Shown here: positions 11,381 to 23,954 of the stretch, one piece after another | Numbering within the stretch: the first letter of the stretch is position 1 | Layout of the letters: each line of letters begins with the position of its first letter | NCBI GenBank assembly: GCA_009363875.1 | Contig: CM018683.1 | Span: forward strand, 61,350,981-61,414,980 | Direction: 5' to 3' | Source of the DNA: Mikania micrantha | Lineage: Eukaryota > Streptophyta > Magnoliopsida > Asterales > Asteraceae | DNA length: 64,000 nt | Notes under the pieces: generated by a model | Seen by the model: the letters and a program-made list of their open reading frames with translations, nothing else | Told to the model about the DNA's origin: nothing | Database searches by the model: none | Made by a program: the position numbers and the translations under genes

Positions 11381-12838
11381 GCACTCACTGATTATTCAGG
11401 TCCATGTGCTTAGCTCATTTGTGATTTATGAATTCATTGGGTTTATAACTTTGGGTGGCGGGTGGAGCTTGGAAACAATTTTTGTTTTGTACTTTTATTT
11501 GGTTTTGCTTTATTCTTATTGTGTTTGTTTAGTTAAAGTTAAGTAGTTTTAGTTTGGGGAAGGTCATGAAAGCACTTGCTGGACATCCATACATTGTTGG
11601 GTGAATTGCATACTATCACACATTGAGGACAATGTGACTCAAGTGTGGGGAGGGGAATGGTTGAAAGAAAAGGTGTCACATATCACATGTCTTGAAAATC
11701 TTGTAAAATTTTCAAAAATGTCCTTGTAAGCGAACCGGATCGAACATAAAAACTTGATTTGCAACGCACTAATCTATATCTATTAAGGAAAGGATAAAGG
11801 TTTTTAAGCATGCTTATTCCTTTAAGTTTCATGAGAGTTTTGCTGACAAATGGTTTTTGGAAAAATTTAAAGGATTGCCTAATTAAGGATATTATGTTTT
11901 GAGGTAATTGCATATGTTGCATGTCGGTAACCGTATTCCTCCATATATGTGTGAGATTTTGAGCCCTAGAGTGTAATATTTGTGAGTTGAATTTCATTTG
12001 TTGAGAGTGACCGGTAGTTGGGGATTGTGATAGAACTTGTGTGTTTTGATACATGCTGAAACCTTAAGTGAATAAGTGCACTAAAATGAGAAGGCATTAG
12101 GATTACACCAAATTCCCTTTTGTTAACCCGTTATGAACATGTTCAACTCCCCTAGTTAGCCATTTTTGAGCCGTGTTGTTTACAAAAAGTCCCTTTTGTT
12201 TGTTAAGCCCAATAGCCGAGCATGAAAGCAAATCCTATGAAAAATGTAATGAGGATCCAACTATGAAAAAAAAAAAAACAGAAAAAAAAAATAATAAAAA
12301 TAAAAATCTTGGTGAAAATAAAGACGATGGATCGTGGTAATACGATGTCATTGGTTTAAGTGTTTTAGTTGGATTTTTCCTCTTATCACCCACCAAATAG
12401 CCTACACCCTTCCCCTAACCAAAGCCAAAAACCCAAAAAGCCCTTTGATTGGTGCATTATTTAACTTTGTGGTAGAGGTGTGATTGACATACAAGCCTAT
12501 GTTCACAAGAATCAATACCTGGTTGGGAGTGATAGAGTTCCTAGCACATTCTTTGCTAGTATTCAGAAACCGAGAGGAGTGACTCATTGTGAGGGGTATG
12601 CAACATATGTAAGAGTTTTAAAACAGGTATTTTTAGTTATGCAATTCTTGTTTTTGGTTAAAATGGCATCATATGTTTGTCAGTATGTCAACCTTGATTG
12701 TGTCAGTCTATGGGATGAGTATGTTTTGATAACTTTAATCTATAACTTGGTGGATATTGCATGTGTGTGTTGTAGAGAAGGTGAGTAATGTTCAAGAAAG
12801 TTTGCTTGAGGACAAGCAAAAAGATAAGTGTGGGAATG
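11381..12838 (+). other. 3' untranslated region of the LARD-like element
   Basis: No supported gene. It holds a purine-rich AAGTGTGGGGAGGGG-like block near 11640-11660, an A-rich stretch at 12262-12310, and immediately before the LTR the tract AAGTGTGGGAATG (12826-12838), which serves as the polypurine tract. Confidence 0.6.
12826..12838 (+). promoter_or_regulatory. Polypurine tract of the LARD-like element
   Basis: The purine-rich AAGTGTGGGAATG lies directly before TGATGGAAT, where the 3' LTR starts, and 25 bp after GAGGACAAGCAAAA. Confidence 0.6.
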
Positions 12839-13812
12839 TGATGGAATAGGTTTGGAATTGATTCTAACTTGACTAATTGGTTGTTTTTATGTTATTTGAC
12901 GTGTTTATTTATTCGGAATAGAAGCTACGTGTTTATTTTTTTGGGGTATTTAAAGCCCAAATCAACCCTAGTCGACTATTACATCTTTGGGGCAAGTTCT
13001 TGGGCAATTTTGGAGTATTTTGGAGCGTTCTAAAGCCTCGATTCATCAATCCTAACAGCAAATTGAAGATTCCATCATGCAATTCTACATAAAGTTTGAA
13101 GATTTAAGCGTTGCTATGTCCGGCTAAGTCTCTCGTGATCGTCTCCGGATGGATGGTTAGGTTTAATAGTTAAAGTTTACTTTGGATTGTTAAACATTGG
13201 TATTAGATTAGTTTTTCATTGATTACTTATCTAGTATTGCTTGATTGTGAAACCCTAACCATTGTTTCATTACTTTTCAATTTCAAGTTCAAGTCGTTTA
13301 CTTTTTATTCATTCATAGTTTGAGTGGATTGGTGATTGATGAATTTGAGTTTTCAAAGCTTTTATGATCAATTGGTTTTGTGAAATTAATAATTAACCGA
13401 ATCAACAACATCGGTCTAGTTATCGGTTGTCAATAAGGTCATTAATTGGTTTCCAAAGACTAGGTGTAGATCAATCCAAGCATAAGCTATGTCTATGTAG
13501 TTTCCAATTGACAATTCAAAGCATCTTTAATTACTTAATTAACCTGAAATCCGGAGTGATCACTTTTCCATTTTATTGTTTACAAATCTCTTAGTTTAAT
13601 TCGTTTGTTTTAGTTAAGTTAATTGTTTCTTAATTCAAACCAAAAATCAACAATTTCAAGTTTAAATTTTTATTGTAAGTAGTCAATTAGTTCGTGTTGA
13701 AAGTGATTTCCACTTGACTTCTCGTGGATCGATACCCGACTTCCCTAACTAAATTGGGTTGTAGGACTTGAGTTTAAACTCTTATTTTTGGTTGGTACTT
13801 CGACACCGATCA
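12839..13812 (+). mobile_element. 3' LTR (974 bp) of the LARD-like element
   Basis: Starts TGATGGAATAGG and ends GACACCGATCA, giving TG...CA. The sequence from 13813 resumes the interrupted LTR copy at the point equivalent to 4640. No coding content. The 5' LTR is absent from the window, so LTR divergence cannot be measured here. Confidence 0.75.
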
Positions 13813-16800
13813 CCTAACCTCATTAACACCACATGTAATATCCACATCGGTATGCTTATATATAGGGCATATGTAAGGGAAAAGCCCTAGCCAACATCCC
13901 ACCACATACTAATATGCGTATGACACTGCTGTTAATGATAATTAAGCATTTTTACCCTTAACACAATCCCATAAGTTCTTCCGTTGGTTGTCCCTGTATT
14001 TACAATCATTTGAAATCCATGTTGATTTCACAAGTTCATCACGCATTATGATCAACTACAGTAATTGTATAAACAGTTATAAATGCTTAATTAAATAAAT
14101 AAATAAACATTTAATAAAATCTAAGTCCTAATGATTGGGGCCTTTGGTCATACTCGAGTAGACTAGTCTGTCAATCTAGGTACTTAGTAGTTAGGGAATC
14201 TGTAAATATCCTCAAACATACGACCTACAAGTCAAACGGTCTAGCCAGGACTTCTTGAAATGTAGGATTTCATGTTTCGTCTGTTTTGGCGTATGTTATC
14301 TCTGATATTTCCCAGGCTTTCCCTTGAAAATGATTTATTGATTCGTCTGATTCTGTTACAAGATGTACTTGATTCGTTGATCAAAGAATACTAGATTCAT
14401 TAATCAATTGTACACTTGATTCATTGTTCAACAAACACTTGATTTGTAGAACATTGAATATTGTCTTTGCAAAGATTGTTTCGTTTGATTCGTTTGAACT
14501 CCCACACTTGTTTCGTCAAAATGTTTCGTTTGATTCATTGAACTCACACACTTGTTTTTGTCAAAATGTCTAGTTTGATTCGTTTGAAATGTTTTGATTT
14601 GTTGAAATGTTTAGTTTATCTCGATTATTCACTTAATCTTATAAGTAAATCAGTTAGTAAACCTGCATAAAATCTTCCTAGACATGGTCTAGGTTAACAT
14701 TTATATATATGTAAAACATATAAATTTAAAAGCTTTTAAGTAAACAATTTAAAGTAAACAGTTTATGCATGCTTCTCAGTCCCGCGTTTTAAAACAAAAA
14801 TGTTAGAAAAGGGGCATTGAACTCACCTGTGTTGATGTCTAATGTACTACCACAGAATACGCACTCTTGTTTGTAGGCTAAGTACCTTCAGTTCCTGAGT
14901 TATTTTATAAGAATTCGAATATAATAAGTACGCGTAATAGTCGTTGTGCCTAAGTTTGGGTCTTGTTGTGTGTTCAACTAAGTGTCCTAGTACTAAGTGT
15001 ATCTAGAATCTAATCTATCTTAATTACCCTTCTTATGATCCCAATCCCATAGTTAGTTATAAGAACTTGCTTTTATATTTTTAGAAATTTCGACAGAGTT
15101 TCCTTTGTTTTAGAGCAAATCCCGACAATTATATTGTCTATTTTACAACAAAATCCCAAATCAATGATATTACATTTAACTTTTATAACTAAATAAATTT
15201 AAAAGAAAACAACGACAATTATAAATTATATTTCAAATTAAACGAGATTTTGATTGAAAACATTCACACATTTCCATTTCGATATTAAAACATCATTATT
15301 TAAATTTAATTAAACGTTTAACATTTGATGGACTTAATCAAGTCCCATTGGGCCCATTTAAGCCCAATAACAAACTCTTGATTCTTCCTTGATCATAGTC
15401 ACAAATGTTTGAACTATATGACATAGACATCCAAATTATTCATGTTTACAACTCATTTTAAGTTGTTAATATGTTTTAATGACCTTAGTTATAGAAATTC
15501 TACTTTCCCACCATTAGTTTCATTATTTATCCCTACTACTTGTCTTGATCCCATGCACTCACGTCTACCATGCACACGTATATTTAAATATCCCATGCAT
15601 GTCCAATATGGGCTTAACTTCTCATGCTACTTAGGTTTTTATGACCAACTAACATTTCCTAGATCGTTTACACTTGTTCTATTGTTCTTAGATCTCCATG
15701 CATCATGACAATTTAGGGTTTTATAACAATTTGGCCCGAATACCCATGCATGGCAGCGAACCTTATTAGAAGGCCTCCTTAGGTTCGGCTAGCATAGACA
15801 TAAGGTTCGGCCCATACACCACCGAACCCTTAAGGTTCGGCTCCTAGGGTTCTCCATGCTAGGGTTCGGTTCATCCAGATCATGAGGGTTCGGCCACTGT
15901 TTCGGTGTAAAGGTTCGTGAGCTGAATCCTAGGCTTCGTTGACCTAAAGCTTTGGCTAAAGGATAAGGTTCGGACATAGTAAGGGTTCGTGACTGCTAAC
16001 CATGGGTTCGTTGAAATGCATTAGGGTTCGGTGACCAGGTGGGGCAGGGTTCGTTGCAGGGCTTTGGACCAGGTGACAGGTTCGTGGCTCAGAACCACAC
16101 AGGTTCGGTGCAGGGTTCGTGGATGGATGCAGGGTTCGTGCCAGAAAGGAGGGTTCGGCACAGGGTTCGCCTAACAAACCCTTGGGTCCGGCCGGTTGTT
16201 GTTTGGTTCAGCCAATGGGTCTCATGAACCTGAAACTTTCCATGGCTTCCATCCTCCTTCTTGAGACCTTAAACCTGTCACAACTCATCCCTAACAATAC
16301 CTAAACGTGTGTAATCTATGTATTTTAAGCGTTTAATGTCGATTATAATGGCAAAACCAATGAACTCGTGAAAACCCTCTAAAACCCGAAAATAAAATGA
16401 ATATTTACCTTAAAATCAGTGGGTAACCTCGTGAAATTCTTGTACTCCCTTAATCCTTGTAGTGTGATGATCATTTTGACACCAATCTTGCTTGAATCCG
16501 ACTTGAATCGAGCTCCCAATCGTAGAGAGATGTTGAAATTTCTAGAGAGGGAGAGTGCTAGAGAGAGAGTGACGAGATTGAGAATGAGGAAGGAGGTTGG
16601 TGTAGGTTGTTGGGACATAAATGCTAGCATTAAAGGTTTAGCAAAATACCCGGTCGTTCTGTCTCGCTCGGTTTCGCGTAAAACGTCGATTCGCGTAGTT
16701 TTCGCGACGAAACGACACGATTTTAAAAGTAAAAATCATTTAATTATTCTAGGTTGTGATTCCTAATAAATTAACTAATATCTTCGATTTATTTTAATTT

Positions 16801-17299
16801 AAAATATTAATTTACTGTTTACATCGGAATGTACGGTCGTCGCGCGTATTCGTTTGAATCGTCACTCGTACGAACACGACGATAACTATACTTTTCAATC
16901 TTGTTTTCTAATTATAGAATATCATTCAGAACGTTAAACTTTCAGATATATTCGTACAAATCGTCACCTATACGAATAACCCGTCAATTTAGCATTCACG
17001 TAACGATATTCGTGTGTTTTGTTCTTTAAAGTCTCGCATACGTTTATACATAATAAATCCTAAACAAATAATCACATGATGGCTCTGTATTGTCAGATTA
17101 TTATCTGACTCAAGAACCATTGTTTCTGAACTGTTTTTCTGTTAAATGCTTCAGAATTTGTTCTATGACAATACAAAATGATAATGATAGAATGATATGA
17201 ATGTGAAACTTACTGAAACTTATAAGATTCGTACCTGTTTTACTGTTCATGTACTGTAGAGATCACTGTTCCGGTGGCGGTTCCGGCACTGATGTTACA
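13813..17299 (-). mobile_element. Second minus-oriented Tekay-like LTR, truncated by the nested LARD insertion
   Basis: Collinear with 4640-8046 with many substitutions and small indels, sharing the AT-rich body, the GGTTCG cluster and the terminal GATGTTACA. Its right end at 17299 is followed by ATAGG, which matches the undisturbed GCATAGGTGG of the plus LTR near 24080-24095, so it inserted into that LTR with a 5-bp duplication. Its own left end lies beyond the window. Whether it is a solo LTR or belongs to a complete element cannot be decided. Confidence 0.8.
15756..16230 (-). repeat. GGTTCG word cluster, second LTR copy
   Basis: Roughly 18 GGTTCG or close variants in about 475 bp, at the same relative position as 6574-6990. 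Spacing and intervening bases differ from the first copy although the flanks align, so the array evolves faster than the surrounding LTR. Confidence 0.75.
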
Positions 17300-18247
17300 A
17301 TAGGTGGTTGTTAGTGAGGTTAAGGTTGTCATTTCGGGTAAAATAAAGTAAACATGGGCAGGGAAAACAAATGCTAAGAATCATATGTCATGGAACCAAA
17401 GTAGTGGAATGAAATGCTTAATTATCATTAACAACAATATGTTAAACAGCCCGGTATGTGGTGGGATGGTGGCTGGGGTTTGTCCCCTACATATGCCCTA
17501 TATATAAGCATACTTGGTTGGATAGCATAGGTGGTTGTTAGTGAGGTTAAGGTTGTCATTCAGGGAATCAAGGTAAACAATTACAAGGTAATCAAATTCA
17601 AAGAATCAACGTTATGGAATCAAACATGTAGAATGAAACGCTTAATTATCATCAGGAACAATATATCATGTGGTTCGGTGTGTGGTGGGATGGTGGCTGG
17701 GGCTTGTCCCCTACATATGCCCTATATATAAGCATACTGAAACAGATGGTATAGGTGGTTAATGGTGAGGTTAAGGTTGTCATTCAAGAGACTTTCAAAA
17801 CGATTTTCAAACCACTTTTACATAAAACTACATGAACTCACCAACCTTTGTGTTGACTTGTTTTCGTACATACTTTCTCAGGTGACACACAGGGATAAGC
17901 TAAGATTCAGGATTGCATGCTAGGATGCCCAGACATAGATTCTAGTTAACTTTTGAAGAAGCACATCTTTTGAGATCAATACGGATCTCTGTTGACATCT
18001 TGTATAAGATACGAGATAGATACATTTGATTCTTTTGGATAGGTTTACTTAGTTAAATTACTAAACATTGATATTGTAATTTAACTTTGTAATCCTAGTT
18101 TAATGCTTTATTGTGCTTTAGTTATTCTTAAACATTGATGCTATGTAAACAATCTGATCATCACGATTATCACTCACGATATCGCGCCCCGAGAACCTTC
18201 CGCCCGACGGGGACTCCGATCCAACCCCGGCGGCTCGGGGTGTGACA
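17300..18247 (+). mobile_element. 5' LTR (right part) of the plus-strand deleted Tekay-like element
   Basis: Corresponds to about 24088-25039 of the 3' LTR, with roughly fifteen to twenty differences by eye over about 945 bp, mostly transitions. It ends GGGGTGTGACA before a PBS. The left part is displaced beyond the window by the insertion at 17299/17300. It includes two copies of the roughly 240-bp repeat described at 23955-24600. Confidence 0.82.
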
Positions 18248-18250
18248 GAT

Positions 18251-18262
18251 TGGTATCAGAGC
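18251..18262 (+). promoter_or_regulatory. Primer-binding site (initiator tRNA-Met type)
   Basis: TGGTATCAGAGC three bases after the LTR end at 18247, matching the PBS of the minus-strand element. Confidence 0.88.
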
Positions 18263-18362
18263 TCAAGGTTATAGAGAATAATAGGTCATTTACTTAAACG
18301 GTTTGGCCTAGACTATAACTTAGGGACCCTCATGTAGAGAAACATAAGACTTAGGTTGCATT

Positions 18363-19736
18363 GTGTCTTCTGCGTTCGATCACTGTACTAACCAAATTCT
18401 TTTGGTTATGATCAGAATGCCACCTAGAAGACAACCGACCCCGGTGCCTACTACACAGACATATGCACCGCACTCTTCTACACCATCACCTGCTGATTCA
18501 CCACTGCCACCTCCTCCTCCTTCTCCTCCACGCATTACGCTGGCAGGTCCGAGCACAACTCAAGTTCTCGATCCTGCTACTGTTGCCTTGGCAACATTAC
18601 TGAGTAGTCAACTGACTAACCAGATGAAGGATATTATTCCGGAGATGATCAACATGATTCGAGGCCACGGTAAGAACTCCGGACATACTGCGGGAGAAAC
18701 TTGTGGAAACACCGGTGCTACATCAGGCTGTTCCTATAAGTCATTCGTAGGTTGCAAACCACCAAACTTTAGTGGTATTGAAGGAGCTGTTGGACTAATC
18801 CAATGGCTAGAGAAGATGGAAGATACCTTGGACATCAGCGGATGTCCAGAACACCATAAGATTCGCTATGCTGCTGGATCCTTTAGTAAGCGTGCCCTAA
18901 CATGGTGGAACTCCCAGATACACGCATGAGGTAGAGATGAAGCATCAGCTATGCCATGGGAAGAATTCAAAACTCTTCTGAGGAATGAATTATGTCCTAA
19001 ACACAAACTACAGAAGCTAGAAGTGGAACTCTCAAATCATGTGATGAAAGGAGCTAACCACATGGCAATCACTACTCGCTATCATGAACTGGTAGCCTTG
19101 GTGCCAGAGATGGTACCAACTCTGGAGAAACGCATAGATAGGTATGTAGGCGGATTACCAGCCTGCATTCAGAGTCTTGTCATTGCTGCAAATCCTGTAA
19201 CGCTAGAATCGACTATTTCACTGTCAGCCAAACTTACCGACTTGATGGTCGCATCGGGAGTTTTGAAGAAGGATTCAGGTGAAGCTAAAGAGGAACAACC
19301 CAAGAAGAAGCAAAAAGTCATCCAAAACTACCCGATGCCTACACCACTCAATCAAGTTGCTGCAGTACCTGCTAAAGCTGCACGCAAACCTTACACTGGT
19401 GTACATCCTCAATGTGCACAATGCCAATTTCATCATGCTGCCACAATGCCGTGTAGGCAGTGTACCAACTGTGGCCGGAAAGGCCATCTGGTTCAACACT
19501 GTCGGACTCTACCGGCACCGGCCGTAAACAATGCTGCCATGGCAATGCCACCACAGCAAAACCCTGGCAATCACAACAACAACAATCGGGGATGCTTTAA
19601 CTGTGGAGAACTAGGTCATTTCTCCAGGAACTGCCCAAAGAGGGCACAACCGGGAGATCAAGTACCAAGGGGAAGAGCTTACATGATTGGAGCTCCTGCT
19701 GCACGCCAAGATCCGGAGACGGGTACTGGTATGTAG
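18363..19736 (+). pseudogene. Tekay-like gag with one in-frame stop
   Basis: One frame runs MPPRRQPTPV, a proline-rich linker, the gag capsid domain (NFSGIEGAVGLIQWLEKMED, RALTWWNSQI), then KLEVELSNHVMKG, and two zinc knuckles (CTNCGRKGHLVQHC, CFNCGELGHFSRNC). It is broken only by TGA at 18927-18929, where the sister copy has Arg, as expected from a CGA to TGA change. A further stop (TAG, 19734-19736) lies just before the protease active-site region. The usual start could be the Met of the MPPRRQ word rather than 18363. It lies downstream of a proper LTR and PBS. Confidence 0.86.
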
Positions 19737-20193
19737 TATCTCCTCACTCATAAAACTTCGTTTTATTTTGATACTGGTATGAATAAGAAACTTATCTTAT
19801 TTCTATTAAGTATAACCACATACGTATTCCATGAGAACTTAGGAACTCTTTTATTGCGTAGAAGCAATGAAAGAATCCTTAGTTAATGCATAGAACATAC
19901 ACAGAAAACCACCACTAACACTAAGGTTGTGCAACAATTGATGCTCGTAGCATCAGTTCGTTTTGAACAATAAGGTGTTAGAACCATGCAAAGATTCAGT
20001 AAGTTGTAACAGTAGGACAACTATGAACAATAAGATTAGCAGAACTCTGAGGACATACAGAAGGATCCCACACGCGACCCAGAGTTTATATGGGGAGCGT
20101 AGAGACATCACTTCAAACAAAAGTTTCTCACTTGTTATAAAGAAAGTTGTATCCGATAATAACTTTTAAATTTCGGGACGAAATTTCTTTAAC
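19737..20193 (+). other. Deletion scar replacing protease, RT, RNase H and integrase
   Basis: After the gag the sequence keeps the DTG of the protease (near 19770) and then passes straight into noncoding DNA that ends in GGGACGAAATTTC and the polypurine tract. The several kilobases of pol expected in a Tekay element are absent. No gene is present in this stretch; a 68-residue frame at 19963-20169 has no recognisable domain. Confidence 0.7.
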
Positions 20194-20203
20194 AAGGGGA
20201 GAC
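20194..20203 (+). promoter_or_regulatory. Polypurine tract of the plus-strand Tekay-like element
   Basis: AAGGGGAGAC immediately before TGTAACATCTG, the start of the 3' LTR. The upstream GGGACGAAATTTC word is typical of this lineage. Confidence 0.75.
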
Positions 20204-20994
20204 TGTAACATCTGTGCCGAAATCGTTACCGGAACAGTAATATGTACAGTAACTTATACAGTAACTCAGGGACAAACTAAGAGAGATACTTAGAAGCTAT
20301 TAACATGCGATAATAAACATAAACTATTACACGATGTTTCTGGAATTCTGATTTAAACCTCATGGTTTAAACAGTCAGAAACACATCAGACAACGATGAA
20401 CAAATATAGACATGTTTGATTTGTTATTATTATATATAAACGTATGTGAGAATAAACAGAACAAACCATAACAACTGTTGTACGGAATGCTAAACCGACG
20501 GATTATTCGTATAGGAGACGATCTGTACGAATAGATCTGATGGTTTAACTATCTGAAACGATGACTGCAAAGTAGAAAACAAAATCAGAAAGTGAAACGT
20601 ACGATCGTGTTCGTACAGTTAGCGCTCTGTACGAAAACGCGCGTAAATGACGTTTTCTGACGAAACGAAAACGAAGACGATTCGAACGAAAATAAATTTA
20701 AGGAAATAAAATATTTCCTACTTTACAATTTTGAAACTCAGCATAAATAAATTAAAAAGAAACTATTTAATAAATCCAAGGAAATTACGGGAAGAAATAA
20801 CGAAACACGTAAAATAATAAATTACGACAAATAATTCAAGAAAATAGTATTTAAATTATTTTCTAGAAATAACCAACTTCCAAACGTTTAAAATAAATTC
20901 TTTTATTTAAATTACGAAAATACGCGCGTTACGATCCGGAAACACGACGAAAACACGAACCGAGCAACTGAAACGAACCCGAATCCCCTCGGGG

Positions 20995-21001
20995 TATATA
21001 A
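20995..21001 (+). promoter_or_regulatory. LTR promoter TATA box
   Basis: TATATAA in the context CTCGGGGTATATAAACG, followed about 35 bp later by a CT-rich tract typical of plant transcription starts. It is the clearest promoter in this LTR. Confidence 0.6.
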
Positions 21002-21303
21002 ACGTTGAAAGAACACATTTCTTTCATTTTTACAAATCTCTCTCTCTCTCTAGCTCTCATTCCCGTCACCTCTCTCTCACTAAAATCTCTCACCTTCAAG
21101 CTTCAATATCGAGCTCAAATCTCAACGAAATTGGGCGTTCTTGGTGTCCACGCGAAGCTCTTGACTCCCTCTACACGGAAGTACAACCGATCTGAAGTTT
21201 TATCCGGCCATTAGTGAGGTATGAAGCTCGAAACATCACTGAAATTAGGGTTTTCTAGTTTGGTTGACACACACACCCACACCACCGGTTCTAGGCCTAA
21301 CCC

Positions 21304-21905
21304 TCGAACCCACACCATCTCGAAAACCTTATCAGTGGGTAACAACAACAGGGGAAAGGCCAGATCGAATTAACTTGCATCATGGGGACGACACCACAGG
21401 TTCGCGTGGGGAAGACAACAGCCATCGGCCGAACCTTTTGTGCAGGGAGCCGAACCCTGCTAGGCTGGTTCCCAGGTGGCCGAACCTTCCTCTATTGGCG
21501 AACCCTCCATGCCCATCCAAGCAGCCGAACCCTTATGCTCGTACCATGGCACGAACCCTTGGACCGAACCTTAGCCGAACAATGTAGGTCCAGTTAACCG
21601 AACCTTGTGCTGCAAACCCACGGCCGAACCTGTGCCAGCCACGAACCCTCAGAGGGCGAACCTCCATAGCAGCGAACCTTGTTGTTCACGTTGTGAACGA
21701 ACCATCATGTAGGTGATGAACCTTATTGTACTTGGCCGAACCATGCATGCATGTTACTCGGCGAACCTAGGAACCAAGCCATCATGTCTGATCCTTAATG
21801 AGTCGTACCCTAGGCGAGCCATTTCACACGAACCTTAGCTTATTAACCGAACCTTGAAGCTGGTGTGATGGCCGAACCCTGGCCGATGAACCCTTAGGTT
21901 CGCTG
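21304..21905 (+). repeat. CGAACC word cluster in the LTR leader
   Basis: About 20 copies of CGAACC (often CCGAACC or ACGAACC) in 600 bp, starting about 260-300 bp downstream of the predicted transcription start. It is the sense-strand counterpart of the GGTTCG clusters in the two minus-oriented LTRs. Confidence 0.8.
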
Positions 21906-21935
21906 CTACCATGGAACCCGAAATCCTAGTTCAGC

Positions 21936-22278
21936 CCATGTGTTTCCTCCGGCCTAACTCAAAAGTATTCAACCTAATAAAGCAGCCGGCCCAATTACGA
22001 AGTGCATTAGGCCCAACACAACTGCTCGGCCCACACATAACCTTGAACGACCAAAGATTCTAAATTCGGCCCAAGTCAAATACTCACATCGGCCCAATGA
22101 GCTTGGCCAATAACTATGCTAGACGGCCACATGCACATTCGCACGCCCCGAGTGCCTCATTCGGCCCACAAACATAAACACTCGACCCATTAACACACAA
22201 GTTGGTCTAAGGGGTTGTCTGGCCCATATACTACGCGGCCTATACACATGTGGGCCCACTAAGACTCATTCAGCCCAA
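21936..22278 (+). repeat. Cluster of GGCCCA-type words
   Basis: Directly after the CGAACC cluster, about nine GGCCCA and several AGCCCA/GACCCA variants occur in about 340 bp. GGCCCA (TGGGCC) is the plant site II element bound by TCP factors. Seen by eye; binding is inference. Confidence 0.6.
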
Positions 22279-23224
22279 GGAAATAAATAATGAGAAAACA
22301 CTTTAACATAATATTAATGCTCACATACTTGGGGGGGGGATTTACAACTTGAATTACGATAAAGACAATAGTATTTTGCAGATGACGGATTTTATAAAGC
22401 TTTAAACCTCTAAAACAATAACCTAAGGCCAAATGAGGATTTAGACCACAAGTGTTAGCAAATTTAGGGCTAACACATACACGCACACAAATTAACTGTA
22501 ACATACACTCATAAGTTACAAACGATGTAAAATCAATACAGGAACTTGAAAACAACCACGAACACTACAACGAGCGAGTGCATCCTAGTCTAAGCTAAGT
22601 CAACCACTTCAAACACCAGGTGAGTTCATTTGTCCCTTTTCAAACCTTTTGTTTTACTTCGGGACTGAGAAGCATGTTAAACAATTATAAAAATGTTTAT
22701 TAAATGCTTTTACGCATATTTACAATGCTTATATTAATGCATGAAATTGAAATGCTTGGGTGGGAAACCAAAGACTAAGGCTATAGTGTAAATAGTTAAT
22801 GTTATTTACTTTATACTTATTTACATTATACAAACACTTTGTTACCAAACTGGAAACTAGTATACTTTGAGAAACTATAAACTTGATACTTATACTATAA
22901 ACGAGAAGTTTAAACTATATACTTGAGGCTTACAATATAGATTTTAAGCCTAAACCTTATGCTAAAAGCTTATGATGTAAACTTAATACTTAAACTTTGA
23001 GCTAATACATATGTTAAAAGCTATGTGTTTAAACTATAAAATGGAGGTTTAACTCATAAACTCTATGTTTAACCATATACAAAATCTTAAGGCTTTGAAA
23101 ATACTTAAACTAAACACTAATGATTTATACAATTATTTCATAAAGTTAATGTTCTAATCCTTTAGTAAAGTATCAAATTATTTTACACTTACAACGATTT
23201 GCTTAAACTTAACTTGAAACATAT

Positions 23225-23490
23225 ATGCTTAGAAATACTTATATACGTGAGATTCTTGCAACACTTGGATGCTTATTAAACTTGAAATACTTGAGAATAC
23301 GTGAATACTTGTTACACTTGAAATACTTGAGAACACGTGAATACTTGCTATACTTGAGATACTTGAAAACACGTGAATGCTTGATACATTTGGGATACTT
23401 GAAATACTTGAATGCATGATATACTTGGGATACATGAACACTTGGAATACTTGCTATGCTTGGAACATGTGAACATTTGGATGCTTGAAA
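23225..23490 (+). repeat. Tandem array built on ATACTTGA with embedded CACGTG-like cores
   Basis: Degenerate units of about 25-30 bp, such as GAATACTTG and AATACTTGAGAACACGTG, repeated roughly eight to ten times. Leu/Lys/Tyr-rich frames through this stretch are by-products of the repeat. Confidence 0.7.
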
Positions 23491-23514
23491 CATTAGAATG
23501 CTTAAACAAAAGAC

Positions 23515-23760
23515 TGATTGACCGCGGCGTGTTGACCTGTGTGTCAACCCCTACTAGTCGTCAGTGAAACTAGGTGAATGCTTTAGACTTGTATGCTTAA
23601 ACTATTGGACATTGTAAGACAGACTGTTGACCGCCGCGTGTTGACCTGTGTGTCAACCCCTACTAGTCATCAGTGTTCATCTTTGTCAGAGTCATGTAAG
23701 ACAGATTGATTGGCCGCCGCGTGTTGACCTGTGTGTCAACCCCTACTAGTCATTCAGTGT
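23515..23760 (+). repeat. Three spaced copies of a GTGTTGACC...GTCAACCCC unit
   Basis: Copies near 23518-23566, 23626-23675 and 23708-23760 share CGTGTTGACCTGTGTGTCAA followed by CCCCTACTAGTC. Each carries a W-box-like TTGACC and an inverted GTCAA. Copies are 80-110 bp apart. Confidence 0.75.
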
Positions 23761-23954
23761 TCTTCTTGATTCATCCATGGTTATGACGAGTGACTAGAAT
23801 GATTGGGTTCTTCTAGTTGACTTTGTGTTAACTTGAAGGTTCCTCTATCAGAACATGTCACAAGTCATATTTAGGATCATTATTGATGGATGTTGAATTC
23901 CTTAAGGTTTCAACTGTCCATAATGGTGCCTCTTAAACTCGATACTTATACGTT

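Larger units (their letters stand above)
8047..13812 (+). mobile_element. Large non-autonomous LTR retrotransposon (LARD/Tat-like), 5' part missing
   Basis: The right end is an LTR (12839-13812) preceded by a purine tract and the words GAGGACAAGCAAAA and AAGTGTGGGAATG, a 3' layout known from Tat/Athila-like elements. The interior carries one ORF cluster (9660-11380) and no gag, protease, reverse transcriptase or integrase. The 5' LTR is not present; 8047 abuts the end of another element's LTR, so the left part is expected beyond the left edge of the window. The right flank CCTAA (13813-13817) matches the uninterrupted sequence in the related LTR at 4640-4644, fixing the insertion site. Confidence 0.75.

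Noticed and set aside
21264..21597. 107-residue Pro/Arg/Thr-rich frame
   Set aside because: Translation of the CGAACC array (repeated EPN/RTL words); not conserved in the sister LTRs.
23225..23547. Leu/Tyr/Lys-rich frames on both strands
   Set aside because: They translate the ATACTTGA tandem array.
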